Source: Flavobacterium sp. LHD-80
GTDB lineage: Bacteria > Bacteroidota > Bacteroidia > Flavobacteriales > Flavobacteriaceae
Assembly: GCF_030929605.1 (NCBI RefSeq)
Contig: NZ_JAVFVS010000010.1
Location: forward strand, 124,001-188,000
Reading direction: 5' to 3'
DNA: 64,000 nucleotides
Positions 1 to 9,197 of this stretch are shown piece after piece (the first letter of the stretch is position 1; every line of letters begins with the position of its first letter). Below the pieces are notes generated by a model that saw nothing but the letters and a program-made list of their open reading frames with translations, was not told where the DNA came from and did not search any database. Both the position numbers and the translations under genes were made by a program.

Positions 1-440
1 AAGCCGGAAATAAAGGCGCACATTTAGGAGGCGGAACTTCAGTTGGTTTGAATATCGAACTGCCTTTTGAACAGCATTTCAACCCTTATATCGATCACGA
101 TAAAAACCTGAATTTCGATTATTTTTTTGTGAGAAAAGTAATGTTCGTTAAATATTCGCAAGGTTTTGTGGTTATGCCAGGAGGTTTTGGAACTCTGGAC
201 GAAATGTTTGAAGCAATTACTTTGATTCAGACTAAAAAAATTGGAAAATTCCCAATTATATTAGTTGGAGTTGAATTTTGGTCAGGTTTGATCGAATGGG
301 TTAAAACAGTTTTGGTTGAAAAAATGAAAACAGTAAGCCCAGAAGATTTAAACTTATTCAAAATCGTTGACACTGAAGATGAAGTAGTTGATGTTCTAGA
401 TAAATTCTACAAGAAATACGATTTAAGTCCAAATTTCTAA
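1..440 (+). CDS. LOG family protein (cytokinin riboside 5'-monophosphate phosphoribohydrolase-like), 5' partial
   Basis: The frame is open from the first base (codons start at position 3), so the N-terminus lies outside the window. About 145 residues remain. They include GGGTSVGLNIELP near the edge, FDYFFVRKVMFVKYS, and the family signature PGGFGTLDE (PGGxGTxxE). LOG proteins are Rossmann-fold enzymes that remove the ribose phosphate from nucleoside 5'-monophosphates. The signature and the FPIILVG strand fit that family well; the true substrate in bacteria is often unknown. An ATG-less in-frame TTG at 48 should not be taken as the start, because family sequence continues upstream of it. A hairpin terminator follows at 562. 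Confidence 0.9.
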   Translation, partial: AGNKGAHLGGGTSVGLNIELPFEQHFNPYIDHDKNLNFDYFFVRKVMFVKYSQGFVVMPGGFGTLDEMFEAITLIQTKKIGKFPIILVGVEFWSGLIEWVKTVLVEKMKTVSPEDLNLFKIVDTEDEVVDVLDKFYKKYDLSPNF

Positions 441-450
441 AATATTTTTA

Positions 451-531
451 AACCATATAAGTGATATAAGTTCATTTAAATTTAATGCTCAAAGCAATCC
501 TTCTACATGAACTTATATCACTTATATGGTT
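451..531. repeat. Inverted-repeat element, copy 1 of 2 in window
   Basis: Two perfect 25-bp arms (451-475 and 507-531) flank a 31-bp centre. Each arm contains the 8-mer ATATAAGT twice in tandem. A second, less perfect copy lies at 10671-10759. The pair looks like a short dispersed palindromic element rather than a terminator, because no T-run follows and a separate terminator stands downstream. Confidence 0.8.
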
Positions 532-561
532 AAATTTTACTGCAAGTACGCAAAAATTGAG

Positions 562-588
562 AGCTGTTTTTTAAAACAGCTTTTTTTA
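562..588 (+). terminator. Rho-independent terminator after the LOG gene
   Basis: The arms AGCTGTTTT and AAAACAGCT form a 9-bp stem with a 2-base loop, followed directly by seven T. It lies about 120 bp after the LOG stop codon, beyond the inverted-repeat element. Confidence 0.8.
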
Positions 589-662
589 TGCTATTTTTAC
601 AAAAAACCGAAACAATTTTAAGTACGTATCTTAAGGTATATCCATAATTTTTAAGCCATTTT

Positions 663-3494
663 TTGAAATCACTTTTTAAAATTATTATCCTTTCTTTTGT
701 TTTATTAAGCTCGATAAAACAATATGCACAACATCAATCTAAGATGGAGGTGGCGGTTAATCTCGAACTTAAAACACTGAATGTAAAACAGGATATTACC
801 TATTACAATACTTCAAACGACACTCTGATTTCGATTATTCTGAATGATTGGAACAATGCTTTTTCAGACAAAAATACGCCTTTGGCAAAACGCTTTTCTG
901 ACGAATTCTACAGAGGTTTTCATGTTGCAAAACCTGAAGAAAGAGGAAATACAACAATCCTGAATCTTACCGATTCTGATAATATGGCACTGGAATGGGA
1001 AAGAACAGATAAAAACCCTGATTTTATAGTTGTAAAATTAAATCGAAAACTGCATCCGGGCGAAAAAATAGATTTGCATCTTACTTATATTTCTAAAATT
1101 CCGAGTGCAAAATTTACGCATTATGGTTTTGACCAAAATGGCGGAATGAACCTCAAAAATTGGTTTTTAACCCCTTCCCGATTTGAAAATCACCGTTTTG
1201 TAAAAAACAACAATTTCAATCTAGATGATATTGCAAATGCAACGGTTAATTATCAGCTTGAAATAAAAATTCCCACTAATTATTCGATCAGTACTGATTT
1301 GAATTCGGTTTCAAAAGACGATTCAAATCCTGCTTTCAGTACTTACACTTTTTCTGGAAATGATAGAACCGATTTTAATTTATTTATTGAAAAACAAAAC
1401 AGTTTCAGAAGTTATACAAATGGAAATCTGGAAGTTGTATCGGATCTAAAAACAAAAAAACTGAGTGAAATTCAGAGAGCAATAGTTATTAACAGGGTTG
1501 CTTCTTTTGCAAATGAGTTTATTGGAAAATATCCGCATTCAAAAATTACGGTTTCTCAGGCAGATTATGACCGAAATCCGTTTTATGGACTTAATCAATT
1601 GCCATCGTTTATCAGTCCGTTTACAGATGAATTTATATTCGAAATTACTTTTTTGAAAACGTATTTGAGCAATTATTTAAAAAACAGTCTTCGCCTGAAT
1701 CCAAGAAAAGACAATTGGGTTTATGACGGAATTCAGATTTATGCCATGATGAAATATATGGAAGAAAACCATTTAGATCAAAAAATGCTTGGCAGACTTT
1801 CAGACATGAAACTTTTTAAAAGCTACAACATTACCAATCTGACTTTTAACGAGCAATACAGCTATTATTATATGCTGATGGCACGAAAAAATTTAGATCA
1901 GCCACTTGGTGATCCAAAAAATACTTTGATCAAATTCAACGAACAAATTGCGAGTAAATACCGCGCGGGTTTAAGCTTGAGTTATTTAGACGATTATTTG
2001 AATCATAATATTGTTCCAGAAAGTGTTGAGGAATTTTATTCTTTAAATAAAAAACAGCAAACGAATCGATACGATTTTGAAAAAATATTAACCAAAAACA
2101 GTAAAAAAGACATCGATTGGTTCTTTAGAACTATTATCGAATCGCGCGATATTATTGATTATAGATTTACAGATGTTTCAAGAACGAAAGATAGTGTTCA
2201 GTTTTCTATAAAAAACGTAACTGGCGTATACGCTCCAATTCCGGTATACGGAATCAAAAAAAATGAAGTTGTTTTTAAAGAATGGATTGAACCAAAAAAC
2301 AGTGATTCGGTTTACCAATTTACTAGAAAAAATGCTGATAAATTAGTCTTGAATTATGATAATGAAGTTCCAGAATACAATCAACGCAACAATTGGAAAT
2401 CATTAAAAACGCTTGCAATCACAAATCGTCCTATCAAATTTAATTTTGCCAAAGATTTAGAAGATCCTTATTACAATCAGATTTTATACATTCCTACGTT
2501 AACCTATAATTATTATGATGGTATAACGCCGGGAATTCGTTTTCATAATAAAACCATTTTAGACAAACCGTTTACATTTGATATTAACCCAGCTTATTCG
2601 ATAAAAGCACAAACAATTTCTGGTTCGTCGGCATTTTCTTGGAATCAATATTATCGAAACAGTACATTGTTCAATGTACGCTATTCGCTCAGTCAGAATT
2701 ATTTTCACTACGCGCCAGATGCAACATATTTGAGATTAAATCCGATGGTGCAACTTCGCATTCGTGAAGAAAACTTTAGAGACAACAGAAAACAATTGAT
2801 CATGTTTCGCCAAGTGATTGTAAACCGTGAAGCAAGTGTTTACATTACTGATAATTCTAAACCGAATTATTCGATTTTTAATGTGCGTTATTCCAATACA
2901 AAAACAGAGTTGGTCGATCATTTTAGTTATATGAATGATGTTCAATTTTCAGGAGATTTTGGAAAACTTTCTGGAGAAGTTGAATACAGACGCTTATTCG
3001 AAAATAATCATAAATTGAATTTAAGACTATATGCAGGAACATTCCTTTATAATACAACAAATTCAGATTATTTCAGTTTTGGTTTAGACAGGCCGACTGA
3101 TTATTTATTTGATTATAATCTTTTTGGAAGATCTGAATCTACTGGATTTTTTAGTCAGCAATATGTAATTGCCGAAGGTGGTTTTAAATCACAATTAGAA
3201 CCTTCGTATGCAAATCAATGGATGGCAACTTTAAATGCCAGCTATGCAATTTGGAATTGGGTTGAAGTATATGGCGATATTGGTTTTTTAAAAAACAAGC
3301 ATCAAAAGGAATTCTTTGCATACGACAGCGGTATTCGATTAAATTTAGTTCCTGATTATTTTGAGCTCTATTTTCCAGTCTATTCTAATAATGGATGGGA
3401 AATTTCGCAAAGCCATTACAACGAAAAAATACGATTTGTTATCACATTCTCTCCAAAAACATTAGTCACTCTTTTCACTAGAAAATGGTTCTAA
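663..3494 (+). CDS. M1 (gluzincin) metallopeptidase-like protein fused to a C-terminal membrane barrel; zinc motif absent
   Basis: This 943-residue protein has a signal peptide (about residues 1-22). The first 600 residues resemble the N-terminal beta domain and catalytic-domain layout of M1 peptidases: a substrate-loop-like NPFYGLNQLPSF near 303 and a helix NWVYDGIQIYAMM near 355. The HExxH zinc-binding helix expected between them is not present; the equivalent stretch (about 326-345) has no His. From about 580 to the end the sequence is rich in alternating aromatic beta strands and ends in Phe, like an outer-membrane barrel. The start is a TTG, chosen because a stop lies in frame 16 bases upstream and the signal peptide begins there. 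It is probably a non-catalytic binding or assembly protein of the outer membrane; the function is inferred. Confidence 0.6.
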   Translation: MKSLFKIIILSFVLLSSIKQYAQHQSKMEVAVNLELKTLNVKQDITYYNTSNDTLISIILNDWNNAFSDKNTPLAKRFSDEFYRGFHVAKPEERGNTTILNLTDSDNMALEWERTDKNPDFIVVKLNRKLHPGEKIDLHLTYISKIPSAKFTHYGFDQNGGMNLKNWFLTPSRFENHRFVKNNNFNLDDIANATVNYQLEIKIPTNYSISTDLNSVSKDDSNPAFSTYTFSGNDRTDFNLFIEKQNSFRSYTNGNLEVVSDLKTKKLSEIQRAIVINRVASFANEFIGKYPHSKITVSQADYDRNPFYGLNQLPSFISPFTDEFIFEITFLKTYLSNYLKNSLRLNPRKDNWVYDGIQIYAMMKYMEENHLDQKMLGRLSDMKLFKSYNITNLTFNEQYSYYYMLMARKNLDQPLGDPKNTLIKFNEQIASKYRAGLSLSYLDDYLNHNIVPESVEEFYSLNKKQQTNRYDFEKILTKNSKKDIDWFFRTIIESRDIIDYRFTDVSRTKDSVQFSIKNVTGVYAPIPVYGIKKNEVVFKEWIEPKNSDSVYQFTRKNADKLVLNYDNEVPEYNQRNNWKSLKTLAITNRPIKFNFAKDLEDPYYNQILYIPTLTYNYYDGITPGIRFHNKTILDKPFTFDINPAYSIKAQTISGSSAFSWNQYYRNSTLFNVRYSLSQNYFHYAPDATYLRLNPMVQLRIREENFRDNRKQLIMFRQVIVNREASVYITDNSKPNYSIFNVRYSNTKTELVDHFSYMNDVQFSGDFGKLSGEVEYRRLFENNHKLNLRLYAGTFLYNTTNSDYFSFGLDRPTDYLFDYNLFGRSESTGFFSQQYVIAEGGFKSQLEPSYANQWMATLNASYAIWNWVEVYGDIGFLKNKHQKEFFAYDSGIRLNLVPDYFELYFPVYSNNGWEISQSHYNEKIRFVITFSPKTLVTLFTRKWF

Positions 3495-3682
3495 TTAAAT
3501 AAATTTTAAACAAAAAGTTGAATTATTATTACATAATTACATTTTTTAATGAAAATTACATAAATAAAATACGTAGTTTTTTGATTTTAAATACAAATAA
3601 TTAAATTATATTTATTTTAAAGAATTATGATTATTGATTGTTTTTAAGTAATTTCGCAGTCTAAACATGACCATTAAAGATT

Positions 3683-6094
3683 ATGATAAAAGAAAAAAAC
3701 AATACTACATTAACATTTGAAGATTTCAAAACTGAGGTATTGAACGACTACAGAATTGCAGTAACTAGCCGTGAATGTAGTCTTTTGGGTCGTAAAGAAG
3801 TATTAACAGGAAAAGCCAAATTTGGAATATTTGGAGACGGAAAAGAAGTACCACAGCTTGCTATGGCAAAAGCTTTTAAAAACGGTGATTTTCGTTCTGG
3901 CTACTATCGCGATCAAACTTTTATGATGGCAATTGGCGAGCTGACTCCAAAACAATTTTTTGCTGGTTTATACGGTCACACCGATTTGGATTTTGATCCA
4001 ATGTCTGCCGGAAGACAAATGGGCGGACACTTTGTAACGCACAGTTTAAACGAAGACGGGTCGTGGAAAGACTTAACAAAACAAAAAAATTCAAGTTCAG
4101 ATATATCACCTACAGCGGGACAAATGCCAAGATTATTGGGATTAGCACAGGCTTCAAAAATTTACAGAAACGTTGACGGAATTACCATCAAAGATAAATT
4201 TACTGTAAACGGAAATGAAGTTGCTTGGGGAACGATAGGAAATGCAAGTACATCTGAAGGTTTGTTTTTTGAAACTATAAATGCTGCTGGAGTTTTACAG
4301 GTTCCAATGGTAATGAGTGTTTGGGATGATGAATACGGAATTTCGGTTCACGCCAAACATCAAACTACAAAAGAAAACATTTCTGAAATCCTGAAAGGAT
4401 ATCAGCGTGACGAAGATTCTAAAGGTTATGATATTTTTAGAGTTAAAGGCTGGGATTATGCTGAACTGGTTTCAACATATGAAAGAGCTGGACAAATCGC
4501 GCGTGAAGATCATATTCCGGTTTTAATTCACGTAAATGAATTGACACAACCTCAAGGTCACTCTACTTCTGGTTCGCACGAACGTTATAAAAACGGAGAA
4601 AGATTAGCTTGGGAAAGAGATTTTGACTGTATTCGCCAAATGCGTTTATGGATGATTGCGATTAATATTGCATCGCCAGAAGAGCTTTCTGAAATTGAAT
4701 TCGAATTGAAAAAAGAAGTTCTTGAAGCTAAAAAAGAAGCTTGGAATTCATTCATTAATCCTATTATTGACGAACAAAAAAATCTTCTAGCTTTATTGGA
4801 GCAAATTGCTGAAGCAAGTATCAACCACAAAGACAGAATCAGAAAATATATTTCGGAATTAAACGCGATTAAAGCGCCACTTAAAAAAGAATTGCTGGTT
4901 TATGCTAGAAAGATTCTTCGTTTTATTGAAGTTCCAAACAGCAAAGTAATTTTAAGAGAATGGATTACTAGATTTTTAAACGAAACTCAGGAAAAATTCA
5001 GCAGTAATTTACATTCTGATTCAGATAAAAATGTTTTCTCAGTTCAGAAAGTTCTTCCTGAATATGGAGAAAATACAAAAGCTGATATCGATGGAAGAAT
5101 GCTTTTGCGTGATAACTTTGATGCTTTATTTGCTAAATATCCAGAAACTTTAATTTTTGGTGAAGATGTTGGAAACATTGGTGACGTAAACCAAGGTTTA
5201 GAAGGCATGCAAGAAAAATACGGCGAACTTCGCGTAGCCGATGTCGGAATTCGTGAAGCAACTATTATTGGACAAGGAATTGGAATGGCCTTAAGAGGCT
5301 TGCGTCCAATTGCTGAAATTCAATACTTAGATTATTTATTATATGCAATCCAAATCATGAGTGATGATTTGGCTACTTTACAATACAGAACTGTTGGAAA
5401 ACAAAAAGCGCCATTAATCATCAGAACACGCGGACACCGTTTAGAAGGAATCTGGCATTCTGGTTCTCCAATGGGAATGATTATCAATGCAATTCGCGGT
5501 ATTCACGTTTTGGTTCCGAGAGACATGACACAAGCGGCAGGTTTCTATAACACGCTATTAGAGTGTGATGAACCGGCTTTAGTAATCGAATGTTTAAATG
5601 GTTACCGTTTAAAAGAAAAAGCGCCATTGAATTTTGGTGAATTTAAAACACCAATTGGAATAATTGAAACTATGAAAGAAGGTTCAGATATTACTTTAGT
5701 TTCTTACGGATCTACTTTAAGATTGGTTCAGCAAGCGGCAAACGAATTACTTGATTTAGGAATTGACTGCGAAGTTATTGATATTCAATCGCTTCTTCCG
5801 TTTGACGTAAATAAAGATATTGTAAAAAGTATTGCAAAAACGAATCGCCTTTTAGTAATTGACGAAGATGTTCCTGGAGGAGCTTCTGCTTTCATTTTAC
5901 AACAAATTCTGGAAGAACAAGATGCTTACAAATATCTTGATAGTAAACCACAAACATTAGCTGCAAAAGCCCACAGACCAGCATACGGAACTGATGGTGA
6001 TTATTTCTCAAAACCTTCAGCTGAAGATATTTTCGAGAAAGTATACAGCATGATGAACGAAGTTAATCCTTCTAAATTTCCTAGTTTATATTAA
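3683..6094 (+). CDS. Fused 2-oxoacid dehydrogenase E1 alpha-beta (thiamine-dependent)
   Basis: The 803-residue protein joins both E1 subunits of a branched-chain 2-oxoacid dehydrogenase type complex. The alpha half (about 1-400) carries the thiamine diphosphate region GTIGNASTSEG at 183-193, followed by DDEYGIS near 215. The usual GDG and NN of the motif are changed to GNA and DD, as happens in divergent members. The beta half (about 465-800) has FGEDVG, VADVGIREATIIGQGIGMA and a transketolase C-terminal domain with DEDVPGGASAF. The complex decarboxylates 2-oxoacids to acyl groups for lipoyl E2 in the cytoplasm. No E2 or E3 gene is adjacent. A strong terminator follows. The exact substrate cannot be read from sequence. 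Confidence 0.85.
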   Translation: MIKEKNNTTLTFEDFKTEVLNDYRIAVTSRECSLLGRKEVLTGKAKFGIFGDGKEVPQLAMAKAFKNGDFRSGYYRDQTFMMAIGELTPKQFFAGLYGHTDLDFDPMSAGRQMGGHFVTHSLNEDGSWKDLTKQKNSSSDISPTAGQMPRLLGLAQASKIYRNVDGITIKDKFTVNGNEVAWGTIGNASTSEGLFFETINAAGVLQVPMVMSVWDDEYGISVHAKHQTTKENISEILKGYQRDEDSKGYDIFRVKGWDYAELVSTYERAGQIAREDHIPVLIHVNELTQPQGHSTSGSHERYKNGERLAWERDFDCIRQMRLWMIAINIASPEELSEIEFELKKEVLEAKKEAWNSFINPIIDEQKNLLALLEQIAEASINHKDRIRKYISELNAIKAPLKKELLVYARKILRFIEVPNSKVILREWITRFLNETQEKFSSNLHSDSDKNVFSVQKVLPEYGENTKADIDGRMLLRDNFDALFAKYPETLIFGEDVGNIGDVNQGLEGMQEKYGELRVADVGIREATIIGQGIGMALRGLRPIAEIQYLDYLLYAIQIMSDDLATLQYRTVGKQKAPLIIRTRGHRLEGIWHSGSPMGMIINAIRGIHVLVPRDMTQAAGFYNTLLECDEPALVIECLNGYRLKEKAPLNFGEFKTPIGIIETMKEGSDITLVSYGSTLRLVQQAANELLDLGIDCEVIDIQSLLPFDVNKDIVKSIAKTNRLLVIDEDVPGGASAFILQQILEEQDAYKYLDSKPQTLAAKAHRPAYGTDGDYFSKPSAEDIFEKVYSMMNEVNPSKFPSLY

Positions 6095-6120
6095 GGATTT
6101 AGAATGTTTTAGATAAAAGA

Positions 6121-6150
6121 AAAAGCTCCAAAAATTTTTGGAGCTTTTTT
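6121..6150 (+). terminator. Terminator after the E1 gene
   Basis: AAAGCTCC and GGAGCTTT pair around a short A/T centre and are followed by a T-run. It lies 27 bp after the stop codon. Confidence 0.85.
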
Positions 6151-6177
6151 GTTTTATAAACCACGTAACCGTAAAGT

Positions 6178-6206
6178 TTGTCATTTCGACGAAGGAGAAA
6201 TGACAA
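6178..6206. repeat. Short copy of the TTTCGAC...GAAATGACA dispersed palindrome
   Basis: TTGTCATTTC and GAAATGACAA form an almost complete palindrome. Longer relatives with the same GTCATTTCGAC edge lie at 51171-51222 and 53072-53177, so this is one copy of an intergenic repeat family. Confidence 0.65.
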
Positions 6207-6226
6207 GGTTGTGGATAATGCTCAAA

Positions 6227-6282
6227 TCAATTATCAATTATCAATTATCAATTATCAATTATCAATTATCAATTATCAATTA
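6227..6282. repeat. Eight perfect copies of the 7-mer TCAATTA
   Basis: The heptamer TCAATTA is repeated eight times without error, and the array ends 1 bp before the reverse-strand stop codon of kdsB. It is a simple-sequence array in the 3' untranslated region, not a coding region. Confidence 0.95.
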
Positions 6283-6283
6283 A

Positions 6284-7018
6284 TTAAATATCCTTCAGCA
6301 TCATTCTTGCTTTCTCTAAATCTTCCGCCGTATCAATTCCAATTCCAACGTGCGTTGTCTCGACCATTTTTATACGTTTTCCGAACTCTAAATAACGTAA
6401 CTGTTCTAGTTTCTCAGAAGCTTCTAAAGATTTCATTGGAAGACTGTAAAAATCCAATAAAGCCTGTTTTCTAAAAGCGTAAATTCCGATGTGCTGAAAA
6501 TATCTCACTCCAACATTTTTCTCTCTTGGATACGGAATTATAGATCTTGAAAAATAAAGTGCAAATTGCGATTGATCAACCACAACTTTTACATTATTCG
6601 GGTTATTGATTTCGTCTTCATCTGTGATTTCACGCATCAGCGAAGCTAAATCAACCTTTTTATCAGGATCATTTTTAAAAACCGATAAAACTTGCGCCAA
6701 AGGTCCAGCTTCTGTAAATGGCTCATCGCCCTGAACATTTACCACAATATCAACATCTAAATTTGCAACGGCTTCAGCGATTCTATCACTTCCGGATTCG
6801 TGTTCTTTAATACTCATGATCGCTTTTCCGCCATTAGAAACGATTTCATCAAAAATCAAATCAGAATCGGTTACTACAAAAACATCGTTGAATAATTTCG
6901 TAGAAACTGCTGCTTCGTAAGTTCTCAAAATTACTGTTTTGCCTCCTAAATCCTGCATTAATTTTGCGGGGAAACGTGTTGAAGCATATCTGGCTGGAAT
7001 TACCGCTATTATTTTCAT
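6284..7018 (-). CDS. kdsB: 3-deoxy-manno-octulosonate cytidylyltransferase (CMP-KDO synthetase)
   Basis: The 244-residue protein begins with the nucleotidyltransferase signature [17 protein letters not shown] and contains VQGDEPF, where the Asp binds metal and CTP. It activates KDO with CTP to CMP-KDO, the donor for the inner core of lipopolysaccharide, in the cytoplasm. The length and end-to-end pattern match KdsB. The gene stands alone between the E1 gene and a methyltransferase. A small hairpin (GAGTTT/AAACTC near 7032) lies directly upstream of the start. Confidence 0.95.
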   Translation of the reverse strand: MKIIAVIPARYASTRFPAKLMQDLGGKTVILRTYEAAVSTKLFNDVFVVTDSDLIFDEIVSNGGKAIMSIKEHESGSDRIAEAVANLDVDIVVNVQGDEPFTEAGPLAQVLSVFKNDPDKKVDLASLMREITDEDEINNPNNVKVVVDQSQFALYFSRSIIPYPREKNVGVRYFQHIGIYAFRKQALLDFYSLPMKSLEASEKLEQLRYLEFGKRIKMVETTHVGIGIDTAEDLEKARMMLKDI

Positions 7019-7172
7019 TCTTATATTTTACTGAGTTTAAAAAACTCAAAATTTAGTAATTTAATTTTCACCGATTTTAAGTGTTTGCAAATATGCAAAA
7101 ATTACTTTTAAATTTTCTGTTTTCTATTTCTGTAAAGGATGAAAATCATGTTCAAGATATTAAAACCAAAAT

Positions 7173-7985
7173 TTAAACCAAAACTGTAACACGAAGATAA
7201 GTTGCGGGAATTGATGTAGAATTTTCGTCATTACTTTTGTTTTGGCTACTAACTAATTCTTCGAGTTTAGCATACAAATCCGAAGTTTTTCCATTTTGTT
7301 CAGCAGCTTCAAAAGCATTCATAGTTGGACCGTAGTAATTTTTTAATCGATTTAGCCACTCCGAAGGTGGGAATGATGCTTTAAATGTAAAGGTATCTCT
7401 CTCAAAAGAAATATTTTCTTTAGGAACACCCGCATTTGTGAATCTTTCGATTACGTTATCTTCAATACCCCAAAGCATTGGGCTTACAAAACCCTCAGGA
7501 GGCGGTGGTGTAAATTCAGCGCTAACTTTCAAGATTTGTGCAATCAACGTTGGATCACCCGGTATCCAATTCCCCATAATAATTTTACCTCCAGGTTTTG
7601 TGACACGAACCATTTCTTTAGCAACATCAAAAGGTTTTGGAGCGAACATTGCTCCAAAAATGCTCATCGTAACATCGTAAGATTGATCTTTCAATTCATT
7701 CAAATCGGTTGCGTCACCTTCTTTAAATACAATATTATCCAATCCTTCCTTTTTTGCTCGAAGATTGCCAGCTTCAACTAAATTTCTTGCTATATCAACA
7801 CCTAAAACATTGGCTCCTACTTTTGCCGAAGGTATTGCAGTAGTACCATCGCCACAGCCGAGATCTAAAACGTTAGTATCTTCTTTAATTCCAATTTTGG
7901 CAACCAATTCGGCACCGCTTTCTCTCATAGATTCTGCAACGCGCGTAAAATCGCCTTTTTCCCATAATGCTTTGTTTGGATTCAT
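7173..7985 (-). CDS. Class I SAM-dependent methyltransferase (UbiE-like)
   Basis: The 270-residue protein carries SAM motif I as VLDLGCGDGTTAI (about residues 39-51), the acidic ribose-binding residue in VLGVDIA, and the post-motif region VTKPGGKIIMGNW. It has no signal peptide, so it acts in the cytoplasm. The fold resembles UbiE/arsenite methyltransferase relatives that act on small molecules. The cysteine pairs used by arsenite methyltransferases are not seen, and nothing nearby points to a substrate. The specific reaction is unknown. Confidence 0.8.
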   Translation of the reverse strand: MNPNKALWEKGDFTRVAESMRESGAELVAKIGIKEDTNVLDLGCGDGTTAIPSAKVGANVLGVDIARNLVEAGNLRAKKEGLDNIVFKEGDATDLNELKDQSYDVTMSIFGAMFAPKPFDVAKEMVRVTKPGGKIIMGNWIPGDPTLIAQILKVSAEFTPPPPEGFVSPMLWGIEDNVIERFTNAGVPKENISFERDTFTFKASFPPSEWLNRLKNYYGPTMNAFEAAEQNGKTSDLYAKLEELVSSQNKSNDENSTSIPATYLRVTVLV

Positions 7986-8161
7986 CTTAGTTTTATCAGT
8001 GATTATAGTGCTGATGCCGCACTTTTACTTAATTTGTAAACATCTTCTATCCTTTTTTAAATTATCACCAGTTAATCACAAAAGGCATTTAAAAAAACTA
8101 CTTAAAAAGAAGATACAAACTAAATAATCAACTGACAAACAATTACTTATGTAAAAATAAA

Positions 8162-8195
8162 CAAATTTACATGAAACATTTTACTATCTCACCAA
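8162..8195 (-). promoter_or_regulatory. Candidate promoter for the methyltransferase gene
   Basis: On the reverse strand TAAATTTG (8162-8169) matches the Flavobacterium -7 consensus TAnnTTTG. A TTG lies 23 bases upstream of it (8193-8195), within the usual 17-23 base spacing. The implied leader is long, about 170 nt, which lowers confidence. Confidence 0.4.
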
Positions 8196-8281
8196 TTTAT
8201 TTTTTTTTAACAAATTGTTTCGATTATAACTTTGAGACCGTTATTACATAAGATAGAAAACGATTAGAAAACAAAATACTA

Positions 8282-9112
8282 TTACAATATTTTTACCGAA
8301 GTCATACTCAGAGATCCAGCTAATAATTTATCATTAAACAAACTCAATTCTTCTGACTTTTCTTTTAAACCTAAAGTATAAAGTAATGGCAAATAATGAT
8401 CCGGAGTTGGAATTGCAATTTGGACTGCCTTGCTCATTTTTTCAAAATCAATTAGAGGCTGAAAATTGCCATCTAATAAATAATTATTTACAGTTTCTCT
8501 GGCTTCAATTGCCCAATCGTAACCGTAATTGTCTTTGTCAAAATTTCTGAAATCGACCAAACGCAAATTATGAACGATATTCCCACTTCCCACAATTAAA
8601 ACACCTTTATGTCGCAATGATTGGAGTTTTTGAGCCAATTCAAAATGATATTGCCCAGACTTTGTGTAATCAATACTTAACTGAATTACCGGAACATCTG
8701 CATTTGGATATAAATGTTTTATTACGCTCCATGCGCCGTGATCTAACCCCCAATGCTCGTCTAATTCGACCTGAACTGGATCTAATATTTTTTTAGTTTC
8801 CAAAGCTAGTTCTGGGCTTCCTTTTGCAGGATATTGCACATCAAAAAGTGCTTGCGGAAAACCTCCAAAATCATGAATCGTTCTTGGCATTTTCATCGAC
8901 GTAACTTTTGTCCCTTTGGTAAACCAATGCGCCGAAATACACAAAATTGCATTTGGCTGTGGCAAAGTTTTAGCCAATTCACGAAAACCAGTAACAAACT
9001 GATTTTCTTCAATTGCATTCATTGGGCTACCGTGTCCTAAAAACAGAACCGGCATTTTATCTGTATTCGAAAACGAAGACGAAATCGAATTTAAGTCATT
9101 TAGTGTTGTCAT
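8282..9112 (-). CDS. ygiD: LigB-family extradiol dioxygenase (4,5-DOPA dioxygenase type)
   Basis: The 276-residue length is that of YgiD/DODA proteins. Family landmarks are visible: LFLGHGSPMNAI near residue 24 with the metal-binding His, ISAHWFTKGTKVT, IHDFGGFP and LDHGAWSVI, which supply the other ligand and acid-base histidines, and VGSGNIVHNL. These enzymes open catechol rings such as L-DOPA using a divalent metal. The physiological substrate in Flavobacterium is not known. The gene stands alone, with a short repeat between it and the helicase gene. Confidence 0.9.
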   Translation of the reverse strand: MTTLNDLNSISSSFSNTDKMPVLFLGHGSPMNAIEENQFVTGFRELAKTLPQPNAILCISAHWFTKGTKVTSMKMPRTIHDFGGFPQALFDVQYPAKGSPELALETKKILDPVQVELDEHWGLDHGAWSVIKHLYPNADVPVIQLSIDYTKSGQYHFELAQKLQSLRHKGVLIVGSGNIVHNLRLVDFRNFDKDNYGYDWAIEARETVNNYLLDGNFQPLIDFEKMSKAVQIAIPTPDHYLPLLYTLGLKEKSEELSLFNDKLLAGSLSMTSVKIL

Positions 9113-9127
9113 TGTAAAAATGTTTTA

Positions 9128-9197
9128 AACACGAATTATACAGATTTACACTAATCTTTATCTAAAAAATTCGTGCTAATTCGTGAAATTCGTGTTT
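9128..9197. repeat. ACACGAATT-type intergenic inverted repeat
   Basis: AACACGAATT at the left is mirrored by AATTCGTGTT at the right, with further GAATT/AATTC steps between. Related elements with CACGAATTACAC or ACACGGAT edges occur at 14673-14783 and 25743-25857. Confidence 0.55.

Noticed and set aside
6178-6474. Forward open frame of 98 codons over the TCAATTA array
   Set aside because: It is antisense to kdsB, and its first third is translation of a simple repeat.
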